A program made the translations under genes and the position numbers. Below, one piece after another: positions 51,410 through 63,008 of a stretch of DNA of 64,000 bases (position 1 is the stretch's first letter; each line of letters starts with the position of its first letter). The DNA is from Bactericera cockerelli. Its lineage: Eukaryota > Arthropoda > Insecta > Hemiptera > Triozidae. The stretch spans positions 7,412,659-7,476,658 of the forward strand of contig CM044962.1 of the NCBI GenBank assembly GCA_024516035.1, in the 5' to 3' direction. The notes below the pieces were generated by a model. It had not been told where the DNA came from and searched no databases. It worked only from the letters and a program-made list of their open reading frames with translations.

Positions 51410-51497
51410 GCAGTCATATCCGACATTGAAGGAACTAAGATTACGACAGACGATTACAACAGACCTTTTGGTTCCTTCAATGTCGGATCTGACTGCG
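51410..51497. repeat. Long hairpin, about 35-40-bp arms
   Basis: GCAGTCATATCCGACATTGA and its near-exact inverse flank a short centre. One arm's inside sequence (GAACCAAGGTCTGTCGTAATC) recurs at 51135-51170. Confidence 0.82.
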
Positions 51498-52662
51498 CGC
51501 CGTTAGATTATAATCGAGTTATTTTGCCTTAAATTACAGTCAATTGTATTTGCAACAATAATTAAAAAAGTTTTAGTGCGCGTGTAAGTTTATAAAAATT
51601 ACAAAATTGATTTAAAATTTTATATCATAAAAATAGAACGCAAATGACTTCTGCTAGTAGTGGGATTATATTTACTCTGCGAGAAAAAAAAACATCTTAG
51701 TTAAAAAAATCTTGTGACTGAGGTATGCATTATTAGTACCTCTTTGGTAACTTCAGCAATAAGAGTTAAAATATTTTGCCGTACCCTGTAGAAATTTCGA
51801 TAAAAATTTCAAGACGTTGGTAGCTTCGGGTACATTAGCTTTTCTTGTTTTTATGCTTTCTGTTTATGTTCTTGAATTTTTAAATTTTGGCGCTTTTACT
51901 TTTTTGCTACCTTTGGCGTATAATCACAAAAAATACGCCAACTCCGTTTCGCGAGAGCAAAACTCTACTGGCGCTATCTTGAAGAATCCTTTGGAACTAA
52001 CATTTTTCGAAAAACACGGTGTTTTTTTGTAAGTGAAGAACCCATCATTAGAAATCTTGAAAAAGATTCTGTATTCTGAACATTTTTCTTTTTCATAAAT
52101 CAAAGATAAACCTATTTTACATATTATTACTTTCAATTTTACCTGAAGGGTACAGAAAGTATTGTTTGTTTAATGTATTATGAAGCAGAATAATTTATTT
52201 ATAGTGGTAAGAAGTGCCCAGTGTAGATCTGAGGGGATATTGGCCAAACTACACCATGAAGTACTAATGTAATGTGAATGGCATCTTTCTCTCTCTCTCT
52301 AATGACTTGCAACAAACACTGTGAGATATAGGTGAAAAACTATTAGCAAATAACACTGCTTGAATACACAAGGTCCTTTGAGCAAAATAGGGTGGGGAGT
52401 AATCAATTACCATCTTTGTTTTGGTTTAATTTTAATCACAGTATAAAATTATCACATTTGTGTTAATCACAATCTAATTATCACACAGGGGTGACTGGTG
52501 CTAAGGAGCTGCAGAACTGCAGCACCCCTGACAAAAGTGAAAAAAGAGATTTTATATACCAACTTGTTCTTATCCTCACTTGTACATAATGATAATCTTT
52601 ACATAATAATATTATGTAACAACGTGTATGTACATATATTATGTACATACACATTGAAATAA

Positions 52663-53097
52663 AAATGATGATTATATCTGCTGGGAAATCTTATAAAATT
52701 ATATATTTTTTTTTTATTTTTAAGCTCGTTTATTAATGGCAAAACTACTTAAAAAAACTCATTGGTAGTCTACAACTGAGAAAAAAGCTATAAGGCCTGC
52801 TCTTCCCTCCCACAAAGTTGGGATTTTAAAGAACCTGTCAAAACCTAATTCCCATTAATCTGATTTTTTTTTTATGTACATGAAAAAATGATGATTATAT
52901 CTGCTGGGAAATCTTATAAAATTATATATTTTTTTTTTATTTTTAAGCTCGTTTATTAATGGCAAAACTACTTAAAAAATCTCATTGGTAGTCTACAACT
53001 GAGAAAAAAGCTATAAGGCCTGCTCTTCCCTCCCACAAAGTTGGGATTTTAAAGAACCTGTCAAAACCTAATTCCCATTAATCTGATTTTTTTTTTT
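52663..53097 (+). repeat. Two-copy tandem duplication of about 220 bp
   Basis: The two copies (about 52663-52880 and 52883-53097) are nearly identical from ATGATGATTATATCTGC to CCCATTAATCTGATTTTTTT. A very recent event just upstream of the UBAP1-like start. Confidence 0.88.
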
Positions 53098-53233
53098 TTT
53101 ATCAATAAAAATCACATTAATTAGTATTTTTTGAACTAACATTTCACGCCTATTTAAAAAATAAATAAATTTGATTTAAACTTCAGTGATTGATTAAACC
53201 TATGTACTGACCAGACAGTTGAAACATGCAATT

Positions 53234-53267
53234 ATGGCTTTCCATGAAGAGATATCTGGCGAATCAA
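53234..53267 (+). CDS. UBAP1: UBAP1-like exon 1
   Basis: ATG at 53234 opens MAFHEEISGES. The donor GTAAGT splits a Ser codon completed by exon 2. Confidence 0.75.
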
Positions 53268-53854
53268 GTAAGTTTTTTTTTATACTTAGTCAAATAGATT
53301 CTATTCTCCTAGATTTGACATTTCAAAAGAAAGATCTAAAAGAATTCATTGGCTAGAACTATATTGTTTCCATCTACAATTTTATTCTTTAAATTACACC
53401 ACATATTTAAACATAACAAACTTCTTTTAAATGTTATTTACAGACAAAAAGTTGGTAAAATGAATTCAATAGATTACTAGTATAGATGTACCTAAAGAAT
53501 ACTAGACATAAAAGAATAATCAGTGTATGACTTGCTTTACAAAAGTTAACTGTATATTTTAACATATTCAATGTCATGACACTCATAAGTGGGTAACACC
53601 ATGGTGTGAACTAGTACATGAAACTCAAAACTATGTGAAAGTCAAAATTGGTGCGAATATATAACATGAAACTCATTTGTGGGCGTCACAACCTCTGCCA
53701 TTTTCACATGTGTAACTCATGTCTTATGGAGAGCTACTGGCATAATTTGGTCCTGAAATCAGAATTTCTAATTTGAGGAGGTGGGTGAACAAGACTTGAA
53801 ATATAAATTCCAATACAAACTTAAATATTATTAATAAATAAAAAAAATCAACAC

Positions 53855-53885
<31 letters not shown>

Positions 53886-56800
53886 TACCAGATAAAAAAA
53901 AACAAAACAAAACAAATTAATAATACCTTGGGTACCCTAGAGCTGTGGTATTGAGAATGTTAGAGCAAAATTTACTCTAATAAAAAAAAATTCTCACTTT
54001 TATTTTGTTTTTATTTTTTTACCAGGTTCCTTTCATTCCATTGCCAAGCAAGTTCCAGTTAAGATCAGTGAACTTTATAGACCACCTAGAAAAGTCACAG
54101 TGTCCAGTGGTGTTTTGCAGCGGAAACATGCTGAAGACTTCAGTTCATTGGTAAATGATGTAAAAGTTTTTTGTTATCAATCTTCAAGTTGATAAATCTA
54201 ATTTTATTTTTTACAGTTAAAATATTTCTTCAAACTTAACACCACTGGGAATAGTGCCCAAGATGTGTCACTATTTGCTCTCTGTATGGCAATTTTTTTT
54301 TTTTTTTTTTTCAAGTTACCTACTCTGTGAAGAAATAATAATTATTATAAACTATCCCAAAATTAATATTAGATCTTTTCCTTCTAAGCATACGTATATC
54401 TAGTATTAGATACTAGAAGTATTATTATTATTTAACACTTTATTGGTAAACTACATGATACATTCTGCAACATAGGACATGAAATGAAGGAACACAATAT
54501 AATGTGTAGTGAACTAAGGGATGAGGGAAAAGCCTGTGGCTTTCTCTTCCACCAAAGTATTGTGTTTGTTCTTGTAAAATTAAAATAATAATATTTTTTT
54601 TGCTCTGATTTTTTGCTCTGATAGAAAAATCTACTGGCCAAATTGCATACAATGTGTCATGAGGAAGTATTGTGTCCATAATTGACAGGGCATTTTTTAA
54701 AAGTATATTAACAGTTTGGATGAAACTTTGTTTGCAATTTTTAAATAGGTGCAAATGAATAAAAGCATAGTAATTATAATAAACAAGTCTGATCCAGGGT
54801 GGTGATAATCCTTAATGTTGTGATACCCTTGCTAGATTTGCTATTTTTTGTTGAGATTTTGAACCTGTCTTCCTGTATTTTGAAAATTTCTGCTCTTAGT
54901 TATCTTGTCATGTACATTCTCACAAAATTTTGAAACCACCTTGGCTATTTTTTTTTAGATAACCTGTCTCATGAAAAGTAAAAAAAAATATTTTTTTGAA
55001 ATAAGACTGGCCATTGGCTTTTTGTATGGCTATTGACAACCTTTGTCAAAGGTAAATTTAGTCATCCTGTTATCAGGATATTGATACATTTTTAACATTC
55101 CTTACTCCAATGTCTGAATGTCTCAAATGCAAGTGGTTGAAAAGTGTAATTTTGATATACAGATATACTATTGTTGAATATTTAGAAATAGTGTTTAAAG
55201 GTCAATGAACTAATTTATTGTATCTTACAATTCCAGTATGACTTTTCCCTAGAGAAAAGTATTGTAGACAAGATGGGCCAAATGAAACTCCTTCGAAGCC
55301 AAGACAAGCAGAAGCAGAAGAAATCTCAAGCTGCATATCAGCAGGCTAAAGAACTGGAACTCTTCAATCAAGTCACTCATCTTGAAACTACTACGGAACA
55401 GGAAAATGAGCTACCAGAAGAGCAATGGTCCCATGAGAGTATCACAAAAGAATTTAAAGATGCCGACAAGGAACATGCAGTTGACAATCCCCCTCCGTCC
55501 AATCCTTCTGTTCCCCCTCCTGTGTCACAAAGCTCTGTAATGTCCCCCCCACCCCATCCAATAGGACCACACATTTCCCACCCATGCAACTCTCCTGTTC
55601 TCTCCCCTGTTCCGTTTGTCCACAGTCCTCCCAACGGTGCCACACAAACCCCTTCCCGCTCCCCTGTATCATTTTCAACTAATGTGCAACCAGTCCACTA
55701 TGTGTCTAATGACTCCACAAGTGACTCATCTAATAATTATCAAACACAAAGTACTGCAAGTCATTTGACACACAATACTCATGCTGGCATATACAACAAT
55801 GTTCCTCATTTCTACCCAGGCAATTCAAACTCCACAAACAATGTTCCTTATTCAATCAATCCTATTTCTGCACCCATGCTAGACAGTTATTCATATCCCA
55901 ACAGTTCGGTTGGGAACATGTCAAATATTTCTCAATACAATTTTTCTGTTTCAACCTCACATCCGATGTCCTCTGTTCCTCCTGGCCCTCCTGCGTCAAC
56001 AAATATATCTTTGGGGAACTATTATTCCAGCGCTCCTCAGTCTAGTTATGTGTCCACTATTTCCTCTCTGGCGTCACCTGTTGTACACACAGGTCTGATT
56101 CCCGGTAACTCCCCCCAAGTGTACGCCCCTCAGTATACGAGTGTCCTACAACCCACGCATCTGCTTGATGATGCGCACAACATGGCTGTGATCAAAGAGA
56201 AACAAAAGGTGAGAATCACACCCAATGCTTGTTATCCTCATTTTTTTGAGACTTTACCCACATAATAGAATACTAGTCAAGATTAGAGCAACCACAGGCT
56301 GTTCATTTAATCTTTTTTCCTCTTACTTTTAGGTCACCCTCAGATATAAGGGAAAAACCAAAGATGATGAATTTTTATGGGGCATTTTTACACCAATGAC
56401 TGTCATTGGTAGTCCAGCATGGAAATGCCTCGATCCTCATGAAACTCACATGTGTGTCGAGAGAAGAATGACAACATGTTCGTAATGTAATTATGTATTT
56501 TAATAAAAAGAATCCACCAAAGATGATAAAGTATAAAGTACTCGAGTATGTTTTAAAACACTTATAAATTACTGTGTTTGGCCGGTTTTCATTTTTCTCT
56601 CTTGGAGAACAAATGGGAGGATGCATTTGAGAATTTATAACTGTTTTCTTTTATTCCAAGCATATTAGTTTCCTTCTAAAAAAAGAGTATTATTATATAA
56701 TGAAACCAAAAAGTGCACACTTATCCGTGGCTTGAGCCTAATCAACCAAATACCTACTCCACAGCGTGTCTCCATTGATTTTGGTCTTGTGCTCTTTCTT

Positions 56801-59800
56801 TCCATGTTCCTGGATCCATTGGGACTATTTAAGTCCCATTATTCCAGCAGTAAGCCCAAGACGTATTATTATGTGGTAAAAATCCCAAATGGAAGGATAA
56901 CTTGTCATGTCCCGGCTGGGTTTCGAACCCGCGACTTCTGGAATCTCTGGATTCGCCTTTACCACTGAGCTACCGGGACTATTATCCTGCCACCATGTTT
57001 TCGGCCGTTCTCTTCTCTCATGTTCTTGTCATAAATTATTTTGGGAATGCTCTCGTTGTCCATTCGTTCTAAGTGTTATTTTTATTATTATTATTATTAT
57101 TATTTTTTTTTTTTCCACAGGTGAATGTGAAAGATTTCGAGCAGGACACTTCAAGTCCATTTGACAGCTGTGAGTTGAAGTCCATCAACGACATGGAAGA
57201 GCTGAGGCATGTCCTGGAACATTGCGTCATGAAGCAGGAACAGCTGCAACAGCAACAGCGCTTGCAACAGTACCAGCAACAAGTGCAGCAGAGTCAACAC
57301 CAGAGCCTGCTGCAGCAACAGAGGCAGGAAAGACAGTACGGCGTGCGGTACGCTCCACAGTATTCGCAGGGATATGCAGTTCAGTGTAAGTGAATGTTAA
57401 GATAAGAGAGATAGATAAGAGAGCAGCATCATACCTCATCCAACGTCTAAGCCTGGCCCTTCAGAGGGGTAATGCAGCCAGCATTGCGGGCTCATTCCCC
57501 TTCACAAATTCACTGAATGAAGTGTTTGAGTTATAGTTCAATAAAAATTTACTGGCTTATTAAAAAATATCAGTGAATGTTTGATTGACTAACTGGGGGA
57601 CGTCAAACACGGAGAAGACCAGTGTTGCTGTAACTAGATTGACCACATCTGGGAGAAGTCACCGTGGCAGAGTGAGTTAGCGCGCTAGGCATTGCACGCA
57701 CGGTGACCTGGGTTCGATCTCCAGTGGGGCAGAATTTTTTCTGCTCTGTACTTAGGTGTTCGCTCCTCCACTCCTCCACATACCAACCTCATCTCTTTAT
57801 GGAGGAGTGACATGGAGAAGAGTAGCGGAAGAGAGAAAAGAGTGGAGAAGAATGGGGAAAGTATACAGAGAGGTGTGGCTCGAAGGAAAATAACAATAAT
57901 AACTAAACTTGCGAGAGAACCTAACATGAGAGCCTGAGGAGGAGAATAAAACGAACAAAAGAGAAAGAGAGAGAGAGAGAGATAGAGAGTTTGGTTTTAA
58001 GTAGATCAAATATATACTTGATCCCAAATATAGTATACTATAATAATTATATGAATTTTATTTAGCAGATCACTCAAATAGCCCCCTAAAGGGGAGGCCT
58101 CAGATATTAATCTGATTTTGTACAAGATGCCCATATATACTATGTACTTATGTTTTGTGTAAATTTAATTGTACAAATAAAGGCTACATTACATTACATT
58201 ACATTACTTAGGTGTTCGAGGTCCACTCATACCTCGTGAGGAAAAATAAGTAGTTACTTGTATGAGTAACGACCAGTGGCGGCATTACCAGAGTAAAAAG
58301 AAATGAATATAATAGAATAATTCAAAATGTGAATTAGGCTCTTAGTAATACTGCGCTACCCACAAAAATTGTGAAGAGGCCTTGTGCTTCACCACAAATA
58401 AAAGCATACATACATACATACATACAACAAGGAGAAGACCAGTGTTGTTGTAACTAGATTGACTACATCTGGGAGGTGTGATGGTCTCCAGCCAACTTAA
58501 GTAGATAAGTTGGCTCGTTCTGAACCACATAATTCTATGCGCGATCAACCATCGTGATATTTTGCGCTATTTATTTTCAAGTGATTAAACCGTTGGGATA
58601 CTGGAACCTGCCTATTTAGAGTGGGCTAGTTCTGTTTCTTCTACTAGTCTTTATACTGTTTATTATCTCCCAGTTAGATAAAAAAAACCAGTGTCTTGCT
58701 AGGGGACAACAGAGAACTGACTAGCCAACCCTTACAAGGCAGGCTAGCTGGGTTTAATGGCTTATAGTTATCATATTATTTTGTGTTAATCATTTTTTTT
58801 TTTTTTTTTTTTTGAAATCACAAAACTACTAAAACTCGCTTTACTAAATCTTTGCTGAACTTGGGACATGAACCAACGATCTGCAGGTTACAATTCCGCC
58901 GCATTATCGATCAAGATACTGAGGATGTTTAAATGGCTTATAAAGAAAAGACTCAATTCCTCAGTTGATCGCACATAGAAATATGTGAGTCAGGATGGGC
59001 CAACTTTGAAATATAGTTGGTTGGAGACCATCGCTCCCCCCTCCAGGTTTGGTCAAGCTGGCTACAAAAACAACAATAAGTTAAAAAAGTTATCATATTT
59101 GTGTTGTTATCACATTTCGTGATATTACAACTACTCAAACTCGCTTTACTAAATCTACGCTGAAACCGGGACTTGAACAACCGACCTCCAGGTTACAAGT
59201 CCGCCGCCTTATCGAACAAGCTATTGAAGTCGGTAAAAACAACAACAATATTTGATTGTTTTTAATATACGTATGCATAATAAATTGTACACAGTTGAAC
59301 CTGGATATAAGACAACTCAAGGAACCAGAATTTTTTTCTCATAGTTATAGTGGTTCCACGATTGCACACACTCTGAATAATGCTGGTATGTATGTGTTGT
59401 GTTCAGTATGTGTTAGGGCGACTCATTAGTCCTCACGAGTGTATTCAAATTTATTTTTACGGTGTTTTGCTCTTCCAAGGGTTGGATGGAAGAGATTGCC
59501 ACAGGCAATAACCCCGCCCTTTAGGTAGGACATTAACTTCATTCTCTCTTCTTTTTTTTGTTCTTGTATCTTTGCTTAATCTTTTTGTTTTTCTTTATAA
59601 TTTCATTGTATTTTACTGTATATATTTTTTGTTCTACCTAATAAAGCTTACTATAATAATAATAATAAAAAATATGTTCAAATATGAATCAATAAAGAGT
59701 AAATTCTAATTCACTTCAACAGATGGAGTCCCAGGCTCAGGGCAATCTCATTTGTATCAACCCCCGCACAACACAGATCAAGATCATCATCCAGCAGCTC

Positions 59801-60725
59801 ACAACCCTCTGCACAGTCAGTATCTACCCCCGAGTCAGTCTGTCTACGACAATCAAACATTCCCTCCCCAAAACCAACCCTCTCAATCCACAGGTGAAAC
59901 TTTCCCATCCCAAAATCCCCCCAAACCTCTAGAAAATACAATCCCAGCCCAAAATCAACTTTTCCAACCTACAGGTCAACATGTTGCAACCAAAAATTCC
60001 CAGGGTTCAGCACCTCATGATCAACATTCCCAATCTCTCAGGTACAATCCTCCCACTGGTCCCTTCTCCAATTCAAAACCTCTGACAAATATACACGCTA
60101 GTCCTTCCAACCAACCTTTGAATTCCCTGCCTTCAAATAACCCCTATCAGAAAGTCCCTTCCAACATTCAACACACACAGTTTTCAAATCACAGTCCTGA
60201 TCTTAATCCACAGCCTCCTCTTTCCTCCCACTCGAGTGGGCATTTCTCCTGCAATTCTACCTCTGGTCATGTCCAAAATATTCAAAACACACATCTTACC
60301 AATCGCAACCCGAATTTGGATCAACCGTCACATGTCCAAAATACTCAAAACACACAGTTTTCCAATCACAATCCGAATTTGGGTCAACCCTCACAACTCC
60401 CTCTTCCTTCCCAACCGAGTGAGCATCTGTCTGAGCAGCACCATTCTTCCTCTGGTTTTGTAGAAAGCGTGCCTGCACAGAGTGTGTCTAGTGTGCTGAC
60501 TGAACTCCGAGATGAGCTGATGAAGAGGAGAGAAATTGACGAACAAAGTGAAGCTGCTTTGCGATCCTCACCACCTGAGGTAAGATCAAAAAGAGAAGAA
60601 AAAAAATCAAGTACTGTGGTCAAATCGAAAACAATTCTACAAGACAAGTAGAATTTCTTGTCGTGTCCGGACTGGGCATCGAACCCGCGACCTCTGGATT
60701 ACCAGATCGAGTGGGGTCTTAATAT

Positions 60726-60758
<33 letters not shown>

Positions 60759-63008
60759 TTTCTCCATTTATATTATTTACATAATAATATAATCATTAAC
60801 AATCTGACAGAGACTAAGAGCTATGGGACGTTTACTGATTTTAACAATAGCAATGCTAATTAAAGGTTTAAGTGACTTTGACAGGTTTAAGTGCGCTAAC
60901 TCACTCTGCCACGGTGACTACTTAATTAATTAGATAGGTATTAGACGTATAAATAATTACTTCCGAGAAATTTTTAATATTAGAAATAGGAAGTATTGTG
61001 TTCGTTTTTGAAAAAAAAAAATATTTTTTGCTCCGATTTTAATTTTTTTTATATTTCTAGACGTTTCATAACCTCCATAACACGACGTTTCATAACAATC
61101 ACGAGGAAGTATTGTGTCCATAATTGGCAGTGTTAGTTCCTATTTAAACAACTAAGAAACGAAATAAATGCTCCTGATTTATTAAGCAAAATAAACTTCA
61201 GAATTAACACACGTAATACAAGATTACATCATATATTCAAAAATAATAAATGTCACACAAACCAAGCCCAACATTGTCCCATGAATAGAATTCAAAATCT
61301 TGGTAATATAATCAGCGGTGCTGGAGTCGATGTCTTTTTCTGTACAAAGGATGAAATGGTTTCATTTCTAACTTCATACTTTGGTCTGTTTAATCTTACT
61401 AGTTGGTAAGTAGTTTTAAGTATTTTTAGAATTAAAATCTAGCTAGGATTTATGATTTTGAAATTATTATAAATTATTTTTTATTTAATTTTAAGATTTT
61501 TGTACAAATGGAACTTGTTCCTTAAACTTTCAAAAAAAAAAAAAGTTTGTTTTTTGTTTTTCTTCTCAGGAACCTACCCCGGAGAGTTTCTGTGATATGC
61601 CCCTGCCTCCCATGCAAGTGTCCTACCTGCCCAACCCCTACCTCTCTCTGAGCCCCGCCCTGCAGACGCAAGTGGACAGAATTGTGGAGATGGGATTCCT
61701 GCAGTCACGTTCTGCGCGTGCGCTACAGGCACTAGGACCCAGGGAGGAGAAGGTGAGTGCGCGCGCATGTCGGCTCCGGGATTTTTTTCTCTCTCACTAT
61801 TTATCAGCCTCCGTGGCGTAATGGTTGTGTCTACTGCCCGTTCTCCAGAGATCCTGAGTTCGATTCCCGGTTGTAGCAGAATTTTCTGTCTTTTCGCACA
61901 GAAAATTCTGTTCCCTCCGAACATAGGGTTGGGTGGAAGAGATTGCCATAGGCAATAGCCCCGACCTTTAGTTAGGACATATGTTTTTATATATTTTCTA
62001 TTCTTTTTCATTTTTATTGTATATATTGTTTCCATTTTTTTCATTGTTAAAATAATTATTTGTATGTACATAATGTCCATTTATATCTAATAAAGCGTTG
62101 TATAATAATAATAATGGTTGTGACTACTGCCCGTTGTCCAGAGATCCTGAGTTCGATTCCCGGTTGTAGCAGACTTTTCGCACACAGAAAATTCTGTTCC
62201 CTCCGAACATGTGAGGCTGGCAATTCCGGCCCTACCCAGGCTGGGTGAGGTTAATGTGGGGGTAGCTGGTACGATTCCCAGCGAATAGAGGGTGAAACCC
62301 CCGTCCTGTCTACCTCAAGTCAGGATGTTAAAACCAAAATAGAATCAATGGACATGAAAAGAGCCTAGACATTGGATCTGGGCGTCCACATAATCCTCTC
62401 ACCACCGTGATGTAGGTATCAATACCTATCTCACGGACACGGAATTATTATTATTATTTATCAGCGGAAGTTTTTCCCTCTTCAATAATTATCAGTGGAA
62501 TTAACCTCTTGTTAATTAATGTGTCCAGTTATCAACCTCATTGTAAGAAACCCCCAAAAAGTTAGCATTAGCTTAGGGGATGTAATTTATGTAAATGTAT
62601 AAAAAAATTCTTAGAAGCCAAATAAAAATGGCTTAGGATGGGTCCTCTGTATACATAAAAAAATATGAAAAATAAAAGAAATGATTTATTATTATGTATT
62701 AAACATAAATAAATGAATATGTACGATGTATGTTGACAATTGCCATAACAAATTTTTTTATCTCTTCACAGGTGATCGAGTTTCTCATCCAGGTGCTGGC
62801 TCTGGAGGAAAAGTTCCCCGCGCTCTCCGGCACTGACCTGTGCGAGGAGGCCCTCGCCCACCACCAGAGCAACGTGTCCGCCACTGAGGCTTTCCTCGGC
62901 GCCGTGACCAAACTGTCACGCCTCGGGTTCCCTGCGTGCCGCGTGGCGCGCGTGCTGCGTGACGTCAACGGTGACGAGGAGAAGGCGCTGGATGCGCTCG
63001 TGTCCTGA
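53234..63008 (+). CDS. UBAP1: UBAP1-like ESCRT-I subunit (whole gene, 7 coding exons)
   Basis: Exons are 53234-53267, 54026-54150, 55237-56208, 57121-57385, 59723-60579, 61570-61752 and 62772-63008. All are GT-AG and in phase, giving 890 codons plus stop. Residues about 12-60 form a UMA-like segment ending YDFSLEKSIV (vertebrate QYDFSLEKKT), which in the family binds VPS37/MVB12-type partners. A second landmark, DFEQDTSSPFDSCELKSIND, matches the vertebrate DFECEEDPFDNLELKTID. The C-terminal 120 residues form overlapping UBA helices (VDRIVEMGFLQSRSARAL, KLSRLGFPACRVARVL) that bind ubiquitin. The middle is long and Pro/Ser/Asn/Gln-rich, so the protein is far longer than the about 500-residue vertebrate form. 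It is expected to sort ubiquitylated cargo at endosomes. Confidence 0.92.
54026..54150 (+). CDS. UBAP1: UBAP1-like exon 2, UMA-like segment
   Basis: It encodes SFHSIAKQVPVKISELYRPP and RKVTVSSGVLQRKHAEDFSS. Acceptor TTACCAG, donor GTAAAT on a codon boundary. Confidence 0.85.
55237..56208 (+). CDS. UBAP1: UBAP1-like exon 3, YDFSLEK core and low-complexity region
   Basis: It starts YDFSLEKSIVDKMGQMKLLR after AATTCCAG. A Lys/Gln helix and then a Pro/Ser/Asn-rich region of about 250 residues follow. It ends VIKEKQK at GTGAGA. Confidence 0.93.
56333..56485 (+). CDS. Possible alternative terminal exon of the UBAP1-like gene
   Basis: A very strong acceptor (TTTTTTCCTCTTACTTTTAG) precedes 50 codons in the same phase as exon 3 (VTLRYKGKTKDDEFLWGIF) and a TAA. 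AATAAA at 56502 follows within 20 bp. If used, it would give a short protein lacking the UBA region. Confidence 0.35.
   Translation, partial: VTLRYKGKTKDDEFLWGIFTPMTVIGSPAWKCLDPHETHMCVERRMTTCS
56825..56985 (-). repeat. tRNA-headed SINE, 'ccggtagctcagtgg' family
   Basis: The minus-strand head is AGTCCCGGTAGCTCAGTGGT with box B GGGTTCGAAACCC. It has the usual ATCCTTCCATTTGGGATTTT body. Confidence 0.78.
57121..57385 (+). CDS. UBAP1: UBAP1-like exon 4, DFE/ELK motif and Gln-rich run
   Basis: It encodes VNVKDFEQDTSSPFDSCELK and SINDMEELRHVLEHCV, then a CAG/CAA-coded Gln-rich stretch. Acceptor TTTCCACAG, donor GTAAGT. Confidence 0.92.
57655..57780 (+). repeat. Ala-like tRNA SINE, 5' part
   Basis: It has head GTCACCGTGGCAGAGTGAGT with TTGCACG loop and GGGTTCGATCTCC. 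The matching 3' part is at 58200-58290, with other sequence in between. Confidence 0.72.
57960..57985. repeat. (GA)n microsatellite
   Basis: A run of GA repeats with one interruption. Confidence 0.8.
58180..58207. repeat. (ACATT)n microsatellite
   Basis: About five ACATT units follow AATAAAGGCT, as in a retroposon tail. Confidence 0.8.
58430..59070. repeat. Cluster of 'ggtctccagccaactt' modules and a Thr-like SINE
   Basis: A forward module (58430-58760), a reverse Thr-like tRNA SINE (58760-58928) and a reverse module (58930-59070) ending GCTGGCTACAAAAACAAC abut one another. Confidence 0.65.
59085..59228 (-). repeat. Thr-like tRNA SINE
   Basis: The minus strand reads GATAAGGCGGCGGACTTGTA, CCTGGAGGTCGG and TTCAAGTCCCGG, and the tail is 'cacaaatatgataac'. 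Confidence 0.75.
59478..59665 (+). repeat. 3' tail module with TTGCC-ACA-GGCAA hairpin
   Basis: Nearly identical to 17514-17695, ending CTACCTAATAAAGCTT and (AAT)n. It sits just before exon 5 of the UBAP1-like gene. Confidence 0.75.
59723..60579 (+). CDS. UBAP1: UBAP1-like exon 5, Pro/Gln/Asn/Ser-rich region
   Basis: It encodes YGVPGSGQSHLYQPPHN at its start. It contains repeated NTQFSNHNPNLGQPS-type units (about 60180-60400) and ends ELRDELMKRREIDEQSEAAL plus RSSPPE. Acceptor TTCAACAG, donor GTAAGA. Confidence 0.88.
60958..61135. mobile_element. Short internally deleted member of the 13344 element family
   Basis: It has both ends (TTCCGAGAAATTT and ATTGTGTCCATAATTGGCAG) with only about 100 bp between them. 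The (GACA)n core is missing. Confidence 0.7.
61570..61752 (+). CDS. UBAP1: UBAP1-like exon 6, start of UBA region
   Basis: It encodes PLPPMQVSYLPNPYLSLSPA and LQTQVDRIVEMGFLQSRSAR, then ALQALGPREEK at GTGAGT. Confidence 0.93.
61806..61935 (+). repeat. Gly-tRNA-like SINE, 5' part split by another retroposon tail
   Basis: It has head CCTCCGTGGCGTAATGGTTG with GAGTTCGATTCCCGG. After CCGAACATAGG it runs into the tail module at 61925-62105. A second copy of the head region then starts at 62112. Confidence 0.78.
61925..62105 (+). repeat. 3' tail module with TTGCC-ATA-GGCAA hairpin
   Basis: It matches 19425-19595 and ends TCTAATAAAGCG and (AAT)n, inside the SINE pair. Confidence 0.72.
62112..62455 (+). 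repeat. Gly-tRNA-like SINE with long 3' tail
   Basis: It starts inside the head (TGGTTGTGACTACTGCCCGT), has the GGCTGGGTGAGG core and ends CACGGACACGGAATTATTAT. Confidence 0.83.
62772..63008 (+). CDS. UBAP1: UBAP1-like exon 7 (terminal), UBA helices
   Basis: It encodes VIEFLIQVLALEEKFPALSG, ALAHHQSNVSATEAFL, KLSRLGFPACRVARVL and DEEKALDALVS before TGA. It is GC-rich compared with the introns. Acceptor CTTCACAG. Confidence 0.93.
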   Translation: MIEFLIQVLALEEKFPALSGTDLCEEALAHHQSNVSATEAFLGAVTKLSRLGFPACRVARVLRDVNGDEEKALDALVS

